Positions 1-6,533 of a DNA stretch of 6,533 bases are shown here, in pieces (the first letter of the stretch is position 1; every line of letters starts with the position of its first letter). The position numbers and the translations under genes are program-made. The DNA comes from an uncultured bacterium (lineage in GTDB: Bacteria; Bacteroidota; Bacteroidia; Bacteroidales; CAIWKO01): positions 1 through 6,533 of the forward strand of contig CAIWVT010000208.1 of NCBI GenBank assembly GCA_903916135.1. Reading direction: 5' to 3'. Under the pieces are notes generated by a model. That model saw only the letters and a list, made by a program, of their open reading frames with translations, ran no database searches and was not told the DNA's origin.

Positions 1-49
1 GAATTTAAAAAAGATTAAATTGATTTTGAAGAAAATGTAATTCAAATTT

Positions 50-294
50 ACTAAAAGTTCATTCGAGTGTACTAAAAGTTCATTCGAGTGTACTAAAAGT
101 TCATTCGAGTGTACTAAAAGTTCATTCAAGTGTACTAAAAGTTCATTCAAGTGTACTAAAAGTTAATTCAAGTGTACTAAAAGTTAATTCGAGTGTACTA
201 AAAGTTCATTCAAGTGTACTAAAGGTTCATTCGAGTGTACAAAAAGTTAATTCGAGTGTACTAAAAGTTAATTCGAGTGTACTAAAAGCTCATT
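50..294. repeat. 21-bp direct tandem repeat array, 11 full copies plus a partial 12th
   Basis: Eleven head-to-tail units of exactly 21 bp start at 50, 71, 92, 113, 134, 155, 176, 197, 218, 239 and 260. A degenerate twelfth begins at 281 and loses similarity after about 294. Each unit opens with ACTAAAAGTT, has C or A at position 11, and closes with ATTCGAGTGT or ATTCAAGTGT. Besides the two-state sites 11 and 16, the only full-unit changes are A to G at position 7 of unit 9 and T to A at position 3 of unit 10. There are no spacers, so this is not a CRISPR. One AAAA tract recurs every 21 bp, about two helical turns, which could give phased DNA bending (inference). Iterons or a protein-binding array are possible, but no replication gene is in view. 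Function unknown. Confidence 0.97.
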
Positions 295-365
295 TGCATA
301 ACGAAAATATAGAAACATAAAAAACACAAAATCAAACTATTAATAATTCAAAAAACGGCATTATG

Positions 366-409
366 AATACTACAAACATTCCATATTAATACTAAAAACA
401 TTCCAATTG
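366..409 (+). repeat. 22-bp tandem duplication disrupting the pseudogene start
   Basis: Copy one (366-387) and copy two (388-409) share 17 of their first 18 bases, AATACTAnAAACATTCCA, differing at one position, then diverge over the last four bases. The length, 22, is not a multiple of three. It shifts the frame and puts a TAA at 387-389, nine codons after the ATG at 363. Copy two is the one that continues into the long downstream frame (CCAATTGAAATA), so copy one looks like the inserted copy. Confidence 0.75.
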
Positions 410-635
410 AAATAATTAAAGCGACAATTTACCTTATTGCATTAGATGATTTACAATTAAGCCCGGGTTCGGATGACGTAGGACATCACAAATGGGAAGA
501 CTGGATGTGGACTCAGGAAGATAGCGAGTTGGTTACTTCAATCCGCAACATCATGGAACCATTCCTTGATCCATATCAAAACAAAAAACCATCACCATTG
601 CACAACGTGCCCAGGTGAAACAAGCTGTTAAATAA

Positions 636-1118
636 ATGCGCGAATATACTAGTTATGATGTGAATGGTCATCGTTTGTTGTTGAAAATTGCAGCATTGGG
701 CGACAATAACGATTGGAACATGGCAAATATTCGTTTTGAAACACCATTAGCTAAAAAGAGTGGTAGTAAAAAGAGCCATGTAACTGATATGTTACAACCC
801 GTGTTGAGTGTAAAGAAAAACATCTATGGTGAAATGCGATTGAGTGTTGTTAGCCCTGAAACACCTACGCAGGCAAAACTGCCTAAAGGTATAAAGTTTG
901 CTAAGGCGTTTCACTACATTGGTTCGACAGCTCCTAAGAGTAACACTGATTTCTCGCTGTACGGTAACGCCAAACGAGGTAAAATTCAGATCACTTTTGA
1001 AGGTGTAGATAATTCGGGCAGCACAAAGCTCTATGCGTATTACTATGCATGCTACGAAAGTAACAAAGGCGAACTGAGGCAGTCGATCACTATCGTGAGT
1101 ACGGGGATAGAGTTTTAG
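636..1118 (+). CDS. Surviving C-terminal ORF (160 aa) of the broken hypothetical gene
   Basis: This is the only long intact ORF inside the decayed gene at 363-1118. It begins MREYTSYDVNGHR and ends ITIVSTGIEF before TAG. The ATG directly follows an in-frame TAA (633-635), and the same frame upstream still reads as plausible protein (AQRAQVKQAVK). The ATG is therefore probably an internal methionine rather than the original start. The protein is soluble-looking, basic in the middle (AKKSGSKKSH), and has no signal sequence. It could be expressed as a remnant by restart at the adjacent stop and start codons, but there is no direct support for that. A gene caller would report it as a hypothetical protein; I list it so the remnant is not lost. 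No function can be given. Confidence 0.5.
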   Translation: MREYTSYDVNGHRLLLKIAALGDNNDWNMANIRFETPLAKKSGSKKSHVTDMLQPVLSVKKNIYGEMRLSVVSPETPTQAKLPKGIKFAKAFHYIGSTAPKSNTDFSLYGNAKRGKIQITFEGVDNSGSTKLYAYYYACYESNKGELRQSITIVSTGIEF

Positions 1119-1165
1119 AAGTTTCAAGAGCCTCTACGAATTACGAATGTAACAATACAGAAATG

Positions 1166-1209
1166 AAAAGCTCACTTTTTAAGGGTGAGCCTTTTATTGT
1201 TATTTTGTT
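1166..1209 (+). terminator. Rho-independent terminator, possibly bidirectional
   Basis: GCTCAC at 1170-1175 pairs with GTGAGC at 1185-1190 across a 9-base loop. The flanking AAAA (1166-1169) and TTTT (1192-1195) can extend the stem with one bulged C, and a T-rich tail follows (ATTGTTATTTTG). It sits about 50 bp after the pseudogene stop at 1118. The AAAA before the stem gives a short U run on the minus strand too, so it could also stop transcription coming from tamB, whose stop codon lies about 145 bp away. No other strong hairpin is visible between the two genes. Confidence 0.8.
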
Positions 1210-1218
1210 AAGACATCT

Positions 1219-1250
1219 TAGTGTTTCATAGTGCTCTTAGTGTCTCAGTG
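1219..1250. repeat. Short imperfect TAGTG repeats
   Basis: Four ragged copies of a TAGTG core occur at 1219-1223, 1229-1233, 1238-1242 and 1246-1250 (the last is CAGTG), spaced 10, 9 and 8 bp apart. A small palindrome, TAAGA-CA-TCTTA, at 1209-1220 runs into the first copy. Similar 'cttagtgtctcagtgg' runs are, from memory, common in intergenic DNA of Bacteroidota and other phyla. No coding frame is evident. Probably a mobile or slippage-derived intergenic repeat; role unknown. Confidence 0.5.
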
Positions 1251-1279
1251 GTTTTTTCCTCCCTCCAAGTCCCTTTTTC

Positions 1280-1327
1280 CTAATAGTCTAAAACCCTAAC
1301 TCCTAAACACCTAAATCAAATCCCTAA
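1280..1327. repeat. Degenerate 8-bp CTAA-type repeat next to the tamB 3' end
   Basis: CTAA recurs at 1280, 1288, 1296, 1303, 1311 and 1324, with spacings of 8, 8, 7, 8 and 13 bp, just outside the tamB stop at 1335. On the minus strand, the transcribed strand downstream of tamB, it reads as TTAG-rich octamers such as TTTAGGTG and TTTAGGAG. The run is pyrimidine-rich together with 1256-1279 (CCTCCCTCC and CCCTTTTTCC). It is low complexity with no open frame. It could be the 3' untranslated part of the tamB transcript, but no function is supported. Confidence 0.45.
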
Positions 1328-1334
1328 AAGCCTC

Positions 1335-4300
1335 TCACTCCTTCGTCTTCTTCTTCCTCGGAGCGAACTCCTTCCTGTATGTAATCCCAAGCCCCTGCGT
1401 ATAAGGTGCCACAAACTGCAACACATCATATTGATTCGTCCTATTAAACACCCTAAACTTCAACGCCTTCGTAATTTTCACTTCAATATTCACATCACCA
1501 ATAATTTGGTTCGAATTTTTGTTACTCGAATAGCCCGTATTCACTCCCAAATTGCTCTCTATATTCACCCTTTCATTAAAAAGCTGTGTCGAAAGCGCCA
1601 CTTCCACTTCCTCCTGCGAAATATTATCCCCGGGACGATAATTCACCCCTATATCAATACTCTTACTGATTTGCGAAAGCCAATTGCTCAACTGATTAGA
1701 TAGCACTTCGCTGGCACTTTTTCCCAAAAACGTTGCATTACTCAATCCCGACTGTGCCACACCACTTCCCGAGTTCACAAAACTATTAATAACCAACAAA
1801 GACAAGAAATTGTTGTTGATATTTTGATTAATTGCCGACACATAAGGTCCTTTTTCGAAATCCGTCAAGGCAGGAAAGTCCACCTCAAAGGTATAATTCG
1901 GACTCGAAAGTATATCTTTTATTTTAATGATACATTCCACGCTCACAGTTCTGTTACTATCGCCTATCGAAACCCCCAAACTGCCCAAATTAGCTTTCAG
2001 TTTGTATCGTGCTGTTATGTCGAGGTCTGCATTATACGGATCTCCGTTCCATTTTATTGTGCCTCCCTCGTCAATTATAAAGCGTTTGTTGATGATATTC
2101 TGAAAAGTGAATAGATAATCCCCCGACGAGATAACATAATCACCAAACAGCCCCAAATGCCCATCAGGATTCACCGTCATCCGCAAATTCCCGTTGCCTT
2201 TGCCTTTGATTCTGTCCCCTGCTTTCGGGTCAAACATGATTTGAATTTCGGCATCGTCCGTAACATTCATCAACATATCAACATCCACGCCCGAAAGCTG
2301 TTTCCCTTTTTGATCTTCCTCAGTCATTTTCATACTGTTATTGACAAAAGTGATATATTCGTTCGTCGCCAAAGAAGCCGTGCCCCCAATAGGGATAGAC
2401 AACTGCGTCCCTTTTTCAGTTTTAGCAATAATATCCATTTTGAGTTGCAGGGGCGTGCCATAAATGTGCATATTACCCGTTGCAAAAGCTTTCCCGTAAA
2501 ACATTTCGTTCAGTGAAGGGTTGGTGTTCAAGCAGAAAGTCTTTTTCGGAACCACATAAATATCTATGCCTAAGTTTTTGAAATTAGTATGAGTGATTTT
2601 GCCATTCACCACGGCTGAGTTGCTGTAAGGTGGGTCGTTTACTTTAATATTCTTAAAACTAAATTCGCTATTTGTTATTTTAACGCTATCGTAATCAAAA
2701 GAATAAGTTGTATTCAGATAATTGATATGCAGGAAAGCACCCGATACTTTCATATTGCCCAACAACTGTGGATTGGCGTTAGTGCCTGTTAGTTTAATTT
2801 TCCCCGTTGCCGTACCACCATTGATAGTTCCAAAGCTTGATATATATCGCGATAAAGTCTTCAGATGAAGATTAGTAGCACTAATATCCAAATCGAAGTT
2901 TTGTGCTTCATTCGATGGATAATAATAACCCGTAACAAAGAGAGGTTTAACAATTTCGCTATTAACCACATAGTCCACATCGGCATTAATCTTAATTCCT
3001 TTATTTTTCGAATCCCATTTACTCAAAATGATGGCATCGCCAATCTTATCGCCATTAAACCCAAAGTCTTTTATCTTGACATCCGAATAATAGTTTGTCT
3101 TGCCATACATATCAGAGATAAAGAGACTTCCGGTAATGATACCATCCAAATCAAAGTCTTGCGCATTCATGATACCATCAAAGTTTGAAACATCAAAATT
3201 CTCGAACTTCACCGAAAACACAGCCAAAGGATTCTTTGAGATATTGCCGTTAATGGAAATATTTTGTGCATTTCTATATAAACCAATCTTATTGAAGGCA
3301 ATCCCCGTGCTATCGAAACGAACATTACCTTGGGTATTAAACAACCAAACCGAATCATCTATGGTAAGTGTAGATTTCTTAAAGTCAATAATAGACTGAG
3401 CGTTAGGGTAGAAGTAGGTGAAGAGATTGATGTCTGCCGAACTATGATTATTTGTTTTCGAATTGTTCCAACGGATACTCGTCAGCAGACTATCATTCAG
3501 CTCATGCGTTGCGAAATTGAAATCAGGCAACCAAGTGCTATCCGAAAGCTTCAACGAATCAGCATGAAGCGTTAAATTGATGGTTTCAGGCGTTCCCTTG
3601 ATGTCAATCTTGCAATTAGCAAGTTTCTTACCATAGAACGTCATGTCCGATGAAATGGCATCAATTAGCGTCGTATTGTTTATAGAATTGAAATTTCCCC
3701 TTATAGTCGTGTTGCCCGAAATCTTTGCATCAGGAATAAAGTAACGCACCACGGGGGTAGCATTGTATAGTTTGATCACAAACTCAAATTCCTGTCGCGG
3801 GTTGTAGGGGGCAGTGGAGTCAATCTTGAAATTAAAACTCGGCAAATACGTCAACACAAAACGCTTAAAAGAGGTAGGTAATTCCTTAAAAACAAAATAT
3901 CCTTTGAAAATAGCGTCCACATAATCCGACTTTAAGTCGAACGTACGATAGCCTGTATTATTTATATGGGTTTCAAGCATTAGAGAATTCAATGTAAACA
4001 CCTTTTTATTCTGTGTAAAGTGCGCTTTATCCACAAAAATGTTCCCTTCCAAGTTGTCAATGTTGCTTCCTTTGAAGTCAGTTTTTAGCTCTCCACTAAA
4101 TTCAGAAATGGAATCTTTTGGCAATAGTTTTAAGTTCTTCAGATTGGCATAAGCAATCTTAGCAGTGAAATTAGAAGCCGCCAATGAGTCATTTAGGTTC
4201 AATAAACCATCAAAATGCATCTTTAAATTATTGTCCAAAATATCAATTAAACCTGTGTAAACCATCTTGTCTAAGCCGCCATTGAGTTCAATATTAGTGT

Positions 4301-5690
4301 AGTTATACTTCTTGAATTCAAACAAATCCATCTTTCCATTCACTTTGAAAGAAGCCGTTTTATAGGTAAAACCCGATCCAATGATCTGTGCATCAATACT
4401 TACTTTACCCAACAAATCCGACGCACTTGTGAATAAACCTAAATTGAAGTTCTCAGTTTTAATCTTCCCGTTGTATGTAAGTATCTTATCAGAATTACCC
4501 ACAATGATATCAGATGAAGCATTTCCGACATCCGTCTTTATAGCCGCTTTAGCAACAAAGTTAGAATAGAATCCCGTAAAAATACCTTTAACATTTACAT
4601 TACCAAGACGTTTTAAAATATCAGGTAGGGTCAATGTCATTGTTCTACGTTCCGGTAAGGGGATGATAATGCTATTAATATCACGCACTGACGTGGATAG
4701 ATTCCTGATTTTTATGTTTGAATAGGTCTCTTCAATGTTGGGAAGCCCATTCATGGCAATATCAGCATCCAACACCGTATTATTACCATATCTCATTTTA
4801 AAATTCTTGATCTTTAGGTTATTAACCTTTCCTTTTACATCGGAACTGAACAGGATTTTATCGTTCATGCCTGATAATTCCTTTGCAAAATGGGCTATAT
4901 CTAAAAAGTTTAAGGCAGTCTTGCGGATGGTGGACGTCATTTCAATCTGATTGACGAAATCATCGAAGTCGTCGAAGCTTTGATAGGCGAATTTTAGGTC
5001 GAGATCAAGGTTAGAATTGGGGGTGATGATGCGTAAATTGTCCACAATTATGTTTCGTTGGGAAACATGAGCATAACCTGAAAACATACTTAATGTAAAA
5101 CCGCATTTATCACTGAGTGTTAAACTCTTAATATTGGCAGCAATCGAGTCTTTGATGATAGCCACGTCTTGCATATCAATATGCAGTTTGTTGATGCTTA
5201 TATCATCAAAATCAATGGTTTCGTTATTATTATGACTTCTGTTTTCATTTACATAAGAAAAGCCTGAATTCTCGAAAGAAAGTTGCTTGATTTTTATCTT
5301 CAAAGGATATTCATAATGCTTCTTCGAGGAAGAAGTATCGCTTCCAAAAAGGGCAACAAAGTTCTGAAGATTGGTTTTATCTTCATTTTTGTATCTCCGC
5401 AAATTGAAGTAAGTATTATCAAACGACAATTTGTTTATGCTGACATAATTTGTTGCCAAGGTGAAATCATCCAAATCCAATTGAATTTTGTCAGATTTCA
5501 GCAAAGCATTCTTGTGATTGTCGGCAACATACACGTTTTTCAACACCACATCCATAAAAAAACGCACGTCAACCTGCCCGATTGAAATCTCTGTGTGATA
5601 TTTTTCGGAAAGATATGTAGAGATTTTATGTCCCAAATACGTCTGTACTATATTGCTTTGCAGTAATATAAAAAAACTACCGGGCAGCAC
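1335..5690 (-). CDS. tamB: Translocation and assembly module protein TamB (DUF490/AsmA-like), full length
   Basis: TamB proteins are anchored in the inner membrane and span the periplasm as a long beta groove. They work with a BamA-family outer-membrane partner (TamA, or the lipoprotein TamL in Bacteroidota) in envelope protein and lipid transport. The 1451-residue ORF is unbroken. Residues 10-60 match the usual start of the Bacteroidota version (SNIVQTYLGHKISTYLSEKY, then VLKNVYVAD). The middle is about 1000 residues of repeated beta-strand segments of the form 'xLxIxxxxFxxN'. The C-terminal TamB domain is roughly residues 1000-1440, with GDPYNADLDI at about 1216, DFEKGPYVSAINQNI near 1277, YRPGDN near 1352 and APYTQGLGITYRKEF at 1428-1442, followed by a basic tail. 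The GTG at 5688-5690 is the first conventional start codon but cuts the membrane anchor short. The frame stays open to a TAA at 5751-5753 and reads IKKVFKIVIILYAVIFV, a better anchor, so translation probably begins at about 5738-5747. Confidence 0.93.
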   Translation of the reverse strand: MLPGSFFILLQSNIVQTYLGHKISTYLSEKYHTEISIGQVDVRFFMDVVLKNVYVADNHKNALLKSDKIQLDLDDFTLATNYVSINKLSFDNTYFNLRRYKNEDKTNLQNFVALFGSDTSSSKKHYEYPLKIKIKQLSFENSGFSYVNENRSHNNNETIDFDDISINKLHIDMQDVAIIKDSIAANIKSLTLSDKCGFTLSMFSGYAHVSQRNIIVDNLRIITPNSNLDLDLKFAYQSFDDFDDFVNQIEMTSTIRKTALNFLDIAHFAKELSGMNDKILFSSDVKGKVNNLKIKNFKMRYGNNTVLDADIAMNGLPNIEETYSNIKIRNLSTSVRDINSIIIPLPERRTMTLTLPDILKRLGNVNVKGIFTGFYSNFVAKAAIKTDVGNASSDIIVGNSDKILTYNGKIKTENFNLGLFTSASDLLGKVSIDAQIIGSGFTYKTASFKVNGKMDLFEFKKYNYTNIELNGGLDKMVYTGLIDILDNNLKMHFDGLLNLNDSLAASNFTAKIAYANLKNLKLLPKDSISEFSGELKTDFKGSNIDNLEGNIFVDKAHFTQNKKVFTLNSLMLETHINNTGYRTFDLKSDYVDAIFKGYFVFKELPTSFKRFVLTYLPSFNFKIDSTAPYNPRQEFEFVIKLYNATPVVRYFIPDAKISGNTTIRGNFNSINNTTLIDAISSDMTFYGKKLANCKIDIKGTPETINLTLHADSLKLSDSTWLPDFNFATHELNDSLLTSIRWNNSKTNNHSSADINLFTYFYPNAQSIIDFKKSTLTIDDSVWLFNTQGNVRFDSTGIAFNKIGLYRNAQNISINGNISKNPLAVFSVKFENFDVSNFDGIMNAQDFDLDGIITGSLFISDMYGKTNYYSDVKIKDFGFNGDKIGDAIILSKWDSKNKGIKINADVDYVVNSEIVKPLFVTGYYYPSNEAQNFDLDISATNLHLKTLSRYISSFGTINGGTATGKIKLTGTNANPQLLGNMKVSGAFLHINYLNTTYSFDYDSVKITNSEFSFKNIKVNDPPYSNSAVVNGKITHTNFKNLGIDIYVVPKKTFCLNTNPSLNEMFYGKAFATGNMHIYGTPLQLKMDIIAKTEKGTQLSIPIGGTASLATNEYITFVNNSMKMTEEDQKGKQLSGVDVDMLMNVTDDAEIQIMFDPKAGDRIKGKGNGNLRMTVNPDGHLGLFGDYVISSGDYLFTFQNIINKRFIIDEGGTIKWNGDPYNADLDITARYKLKANLGSLGVSIGDSNRTVSVECIIKIKDILSSPNYTFEVDFPALTDFEKGPYVSAINQNINNNFLSLLVINSFVNSGSGVAQSGLSNATFLGKSASEVLSNQLSNWLSQISKSIDIGVNYRPGDNISQEEVEVALSTQLFNERVNIESNLGVNTGYSSNKNSNQIIGDVNIEVKITKALKFRVFNRTNQYDVLQFVAPYTQGLGITYRKEFAPRKKKTKE

Positions 5691-5763
5691 AAATATAACT
5701 GCATAAAGAATTATTACTATTTTGAAGACTTTTTTTATATCTTTAATTTTTTATTTTTAACTC
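5691..5763. promoter_or_regulatory. Divergent tamB-tsaD intergenic region, likely holding the tsaD promoter
   Basis: This is the only space between the tamB and tsaD starts, and it is very AT-rich. TATTTTG at 5718-5724 is a near match to the Bacteroidota -7 box (TAnnTTTG), one base short in its spacing. It would place a start site about 30 bp before the tsaD ATG. I find no good -33 TTG at the expected distance, so the call is weak. No purine-rich ribosome binding site precedes the tsaD ATG, only an A/T tract, which is usual in this phylum. If tamB really starts at 5738-5747, most of this stretch codes for the TamB anchor and the true gap is about 16-25 bp. The tamB promoter would then lie inside tsaD; I see no clear box there. 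Confidence 0.3.
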
Positions 5764-6450
5764 ATGTGCTCTTACATCCTTGGTATTGAATCTTCTTGCG
5801 ATGATACGTCTGCCGCAGTGGTTACTAATAACGTACTGTTGTCGAATGTTATTGCTAATCAAGACATCCACAAAAACTTTGGCGGTGTTGTTCCGGAATA
5901 TGCTTCCAGAGCACACCAAATCAACATCGTTCCCGTGATCGAAGATGCCCTTCAAAAAGCAAATGTACAAAAAAAACAATTATCAGCAATTGCTTTTACA
6001 CGCGGACCCGGTTTATTAGGCTCTCTTTTAGTGGGAACTTCTTTCGCTAAAGCCATGGCATTAGCGCTGAATATTCCTTTGGTTGAAGTAGATCACCTTG
6101 AAGCCCACATCCTTTCACATTTTATTTTGGAGAAGGATACGGAGAAAAGCGTGCCAAAGTTTCCGTATCTCTGTTTAATTGTTTCGGGAGGACATACGCA
6201 AATAGTTTTGGTAAAAAGTTTTTCTTCTTTTGAAATCATCGGGAAAACCATAGACGACGCAGCAGGGGAGGCTTTCGACAAGGCGGCGAAGATACTTGGT
6301 CTTCCATATCCGGGCGGACAGATGATAGACGAGAACGCAAAAAAAGGCAATCCACTGAAGTTTTCTTTCCCCGAACCTCGTATTGCTGAATTGAATTTTA
6401 GTTTCAGCGGGCTGAACCCACATTGCAGCTATCCATCTGTAATTTTCTGA
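5764..6450 (+). CDS. tsaD: tRNA t6A37 threonylcarbamoyltransferase catalytic subunit TsaD (Gcp/YgjD), C-terminus lost
   Basis: TsaD transfers the threonylcarbamoyl group from threonylcarbamoyl-AMP to A37 of tRNAs that read ANN codons, in the cytoplasm with TsaB and TsaE. The ASKHA-fold signatures are intact: GIESSCDDTSAAV (7-19), GGVVPEYASRAHQ (40-52), RGPGLLGSLLVG (80-91), metal ligands H111 and H115 in DHLEAH, SGGHTQI (141-147), DDAAGEAFDKAAKILGL (164-180) and PGG (183-185). The match continues to FSFSGL (212-217). The next residues should be close to KTS, but the frame reads NPHCSYPSVIF and stops. The usual length is about 335-340 residues, so roughly 120 are missing, including the segment with the third metal ligand (D300 in E. 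coli). This copy cannot be a complete enzyme. Because tsaD is normally essential, an intact copy elsewhere, a misassembly, or a recent insertion must be considered. The ATG at 5764 fits the family start. Confidence 0.93.
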   Translation: MCSYILGIESSCDDTSAAVVTNNVLLSNVIANQDIHKNFGGVVPEYASRAHQINIVPVIEDALQKANVQKKQLSAIAFTRGPGLLGSLLVGTSFAKAMALALNIPLVEVDHLEAHILSHFILEKDTEKSVPKFPYLCLIVSGGHTQIVLVKSFSSFEIIGKTIDDAAGEAFDKAAKILGLPYPGGQMIDENAKKGNPLKFSFPEPRIAELNFSFSGLNPHCSYPSVIF

Positions 6451-6533
6451 TAATAAGGTTGGTCAATTTTTAAATTTTCGTCAGGGGGGACTACGGATTT
6501 TTTTCTAATGAAGGGAACATATTTATAATTCAA
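6415..6533. mobile_element. Foreign sequence breaking tsaD: probable insertion-element edge or assembly join
   Basis: TsaD similarity ends abruptly at 6414-6417. The following 117 bases show no TsaD similarity that I can recognise in any frame, which suggests replacement rather than a simple frameshift. On the minus strand, one frame is open from the window end (6533) to TAG at 6429-6431: 34 codons reading LNYKYVPFIRKKSVVPPDEN and then LKIDQPYYQKITDG. It could be the C-terminus of a transposase ending close to the element's end, but this length of open frame could also occur by chance in AT-rich DNA. No transposase catalytic motif or second terminal repeat is in view, since the window ends here. 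The family is not identified. Confidence 0.4.

Larger units (their letters stand above)
363..1118 (+). pseudogene. Decayed gene for a conserved-looking hypothetical protein (about 244 codons if repaired)
   Basis: Three stretches in different frames read as one protein. ATG at 363 starts MNTTNIPY and hits TAA at 387-389 because a 22-bp tandem duplication (366-387 and 388-409) shifts the frame. Skipping one copy gives MNTKNIPIEIIKATIYL and continues openly to 618. That frame carries an acidic, Trp-rich stretch (KWEDWMWTQED) and a segment ending PFLDPYQNKK. Shifting by one base in the A6 run at 583-588 continues as TITIAQRAQVKQAVK, then a TAA at 633-635 (one base from CAA), then the clean frame 636-1118. 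There is no signal peptide or membrane segment. The C-terminal half is beta-rich, ending in a YAYYYACYESNKGE stretch that resembles a fibronectin-III-like last strand (weak inference). I do not recognise the family. Sequencing error could explain one lesion but hardly all three. Confidence 0.7.

Noticed and set aside
50..294. CRISPR array
   Set aside because: The units abut with no spacers, and no cas genes are in the window.
30..320. Open plus-strand frame through the 21-bp repeats, coding a heptad such as LKVHSSV
   Set aside because: It stays open only because 21 is a multiple of three and this frame of the unit has no stop. There is no ATG, GTG or TTG ahead of the array, and the variable sites are not biased toward synonymous change.
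281..362. Bacteroidota promoter (TAnnTTTG) ahead of the broken gene, around CTCATTTG at 289-295
   Set aside because: The TA half of the -7 box is missing and no TTG lies at the right upstream distance.
583..588. Programmed -1 frameshift at the A6 run joining two parts of the 363-1118 gene
   Set aside because: The run is slip-prone and the shift is in the right direction. However, the reading phase does not give a standard XXXYYYZ heptamer, and the same gene also carries a frame-shifting duplication and a stop, so decay is simpler.
792..1127. Minus-strand ORF opposite the pseudogene, and the many plus-strand ORFs inside tamB (for example 2157-2516)
   Set aside because: They lie opposite clearly better frames, have no recognisable family features, and look like shadows of the real coding strand.
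1..6533. A new defence, toxin-antitoxin or biosynthetic system
   Set aside because: The only well-supported proteins are TamB and TsaD, both housekeeping. The remaining gene is a remnant of unknown function with no partner.

Overview
The window is AT-rich, has no Shine-Dalgarno-like sequences ahead of its genes, and encodes a TamB of the long type found in Bacteroidota beside a divergent tsaD. I therefore infer a member of the Bacteroidota. I could not go below phylum from the sequence. Both ends look like places where an assembly stops (a tandem repeat on the left, foreign sequence inside tsaD on the right), so the window may be one whole short contig; this is inference.

Layout. 1-49 holds nothing recognisable. 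50-294 is an array of eleven 21-bp repeats plus a degenerate twelfth. 363-1118 is the remains of one gene, broken by a 22-bp tandem duplication just after the start codon, a frameshift in an A6 run near 583-588, and an in-frame TAA at 633-635; only its last 160 codons (636-1118) remain as a clean ORF. A rho-independent terminator lies at 1166-1209. It is followed by two short, ragged intergenic repeats (about 1219-1250 and 1280-1327). 1335-5690 (minus strand) is a complete tamB reading frame. 5764-6450 (plus strand) is tsaD, divergent from tamB and broken after residue 217. 6415-6533 does not belong to tsaD and is probably the edge of an insertion element or an assembly join.

Function. TamB is an inner-membrane-anchored periplasmic bridge to the outer membrane. 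TsaD is the catalytic subunit that makes the t6A37 tRNA modification. They are unrelated in function and share only the short divergent intergenic region. tamB has no ATG, GTG or TTG where its membrane anchor should begin, so either a rare start codon is used or a base is changed or misread. I see no defence system, CRISPR, RNA gene, or convincing new system. The points most worth checking are the 21-bp array, the triple-broken gene, the missing tamB start, and the tsaD breakpoint.
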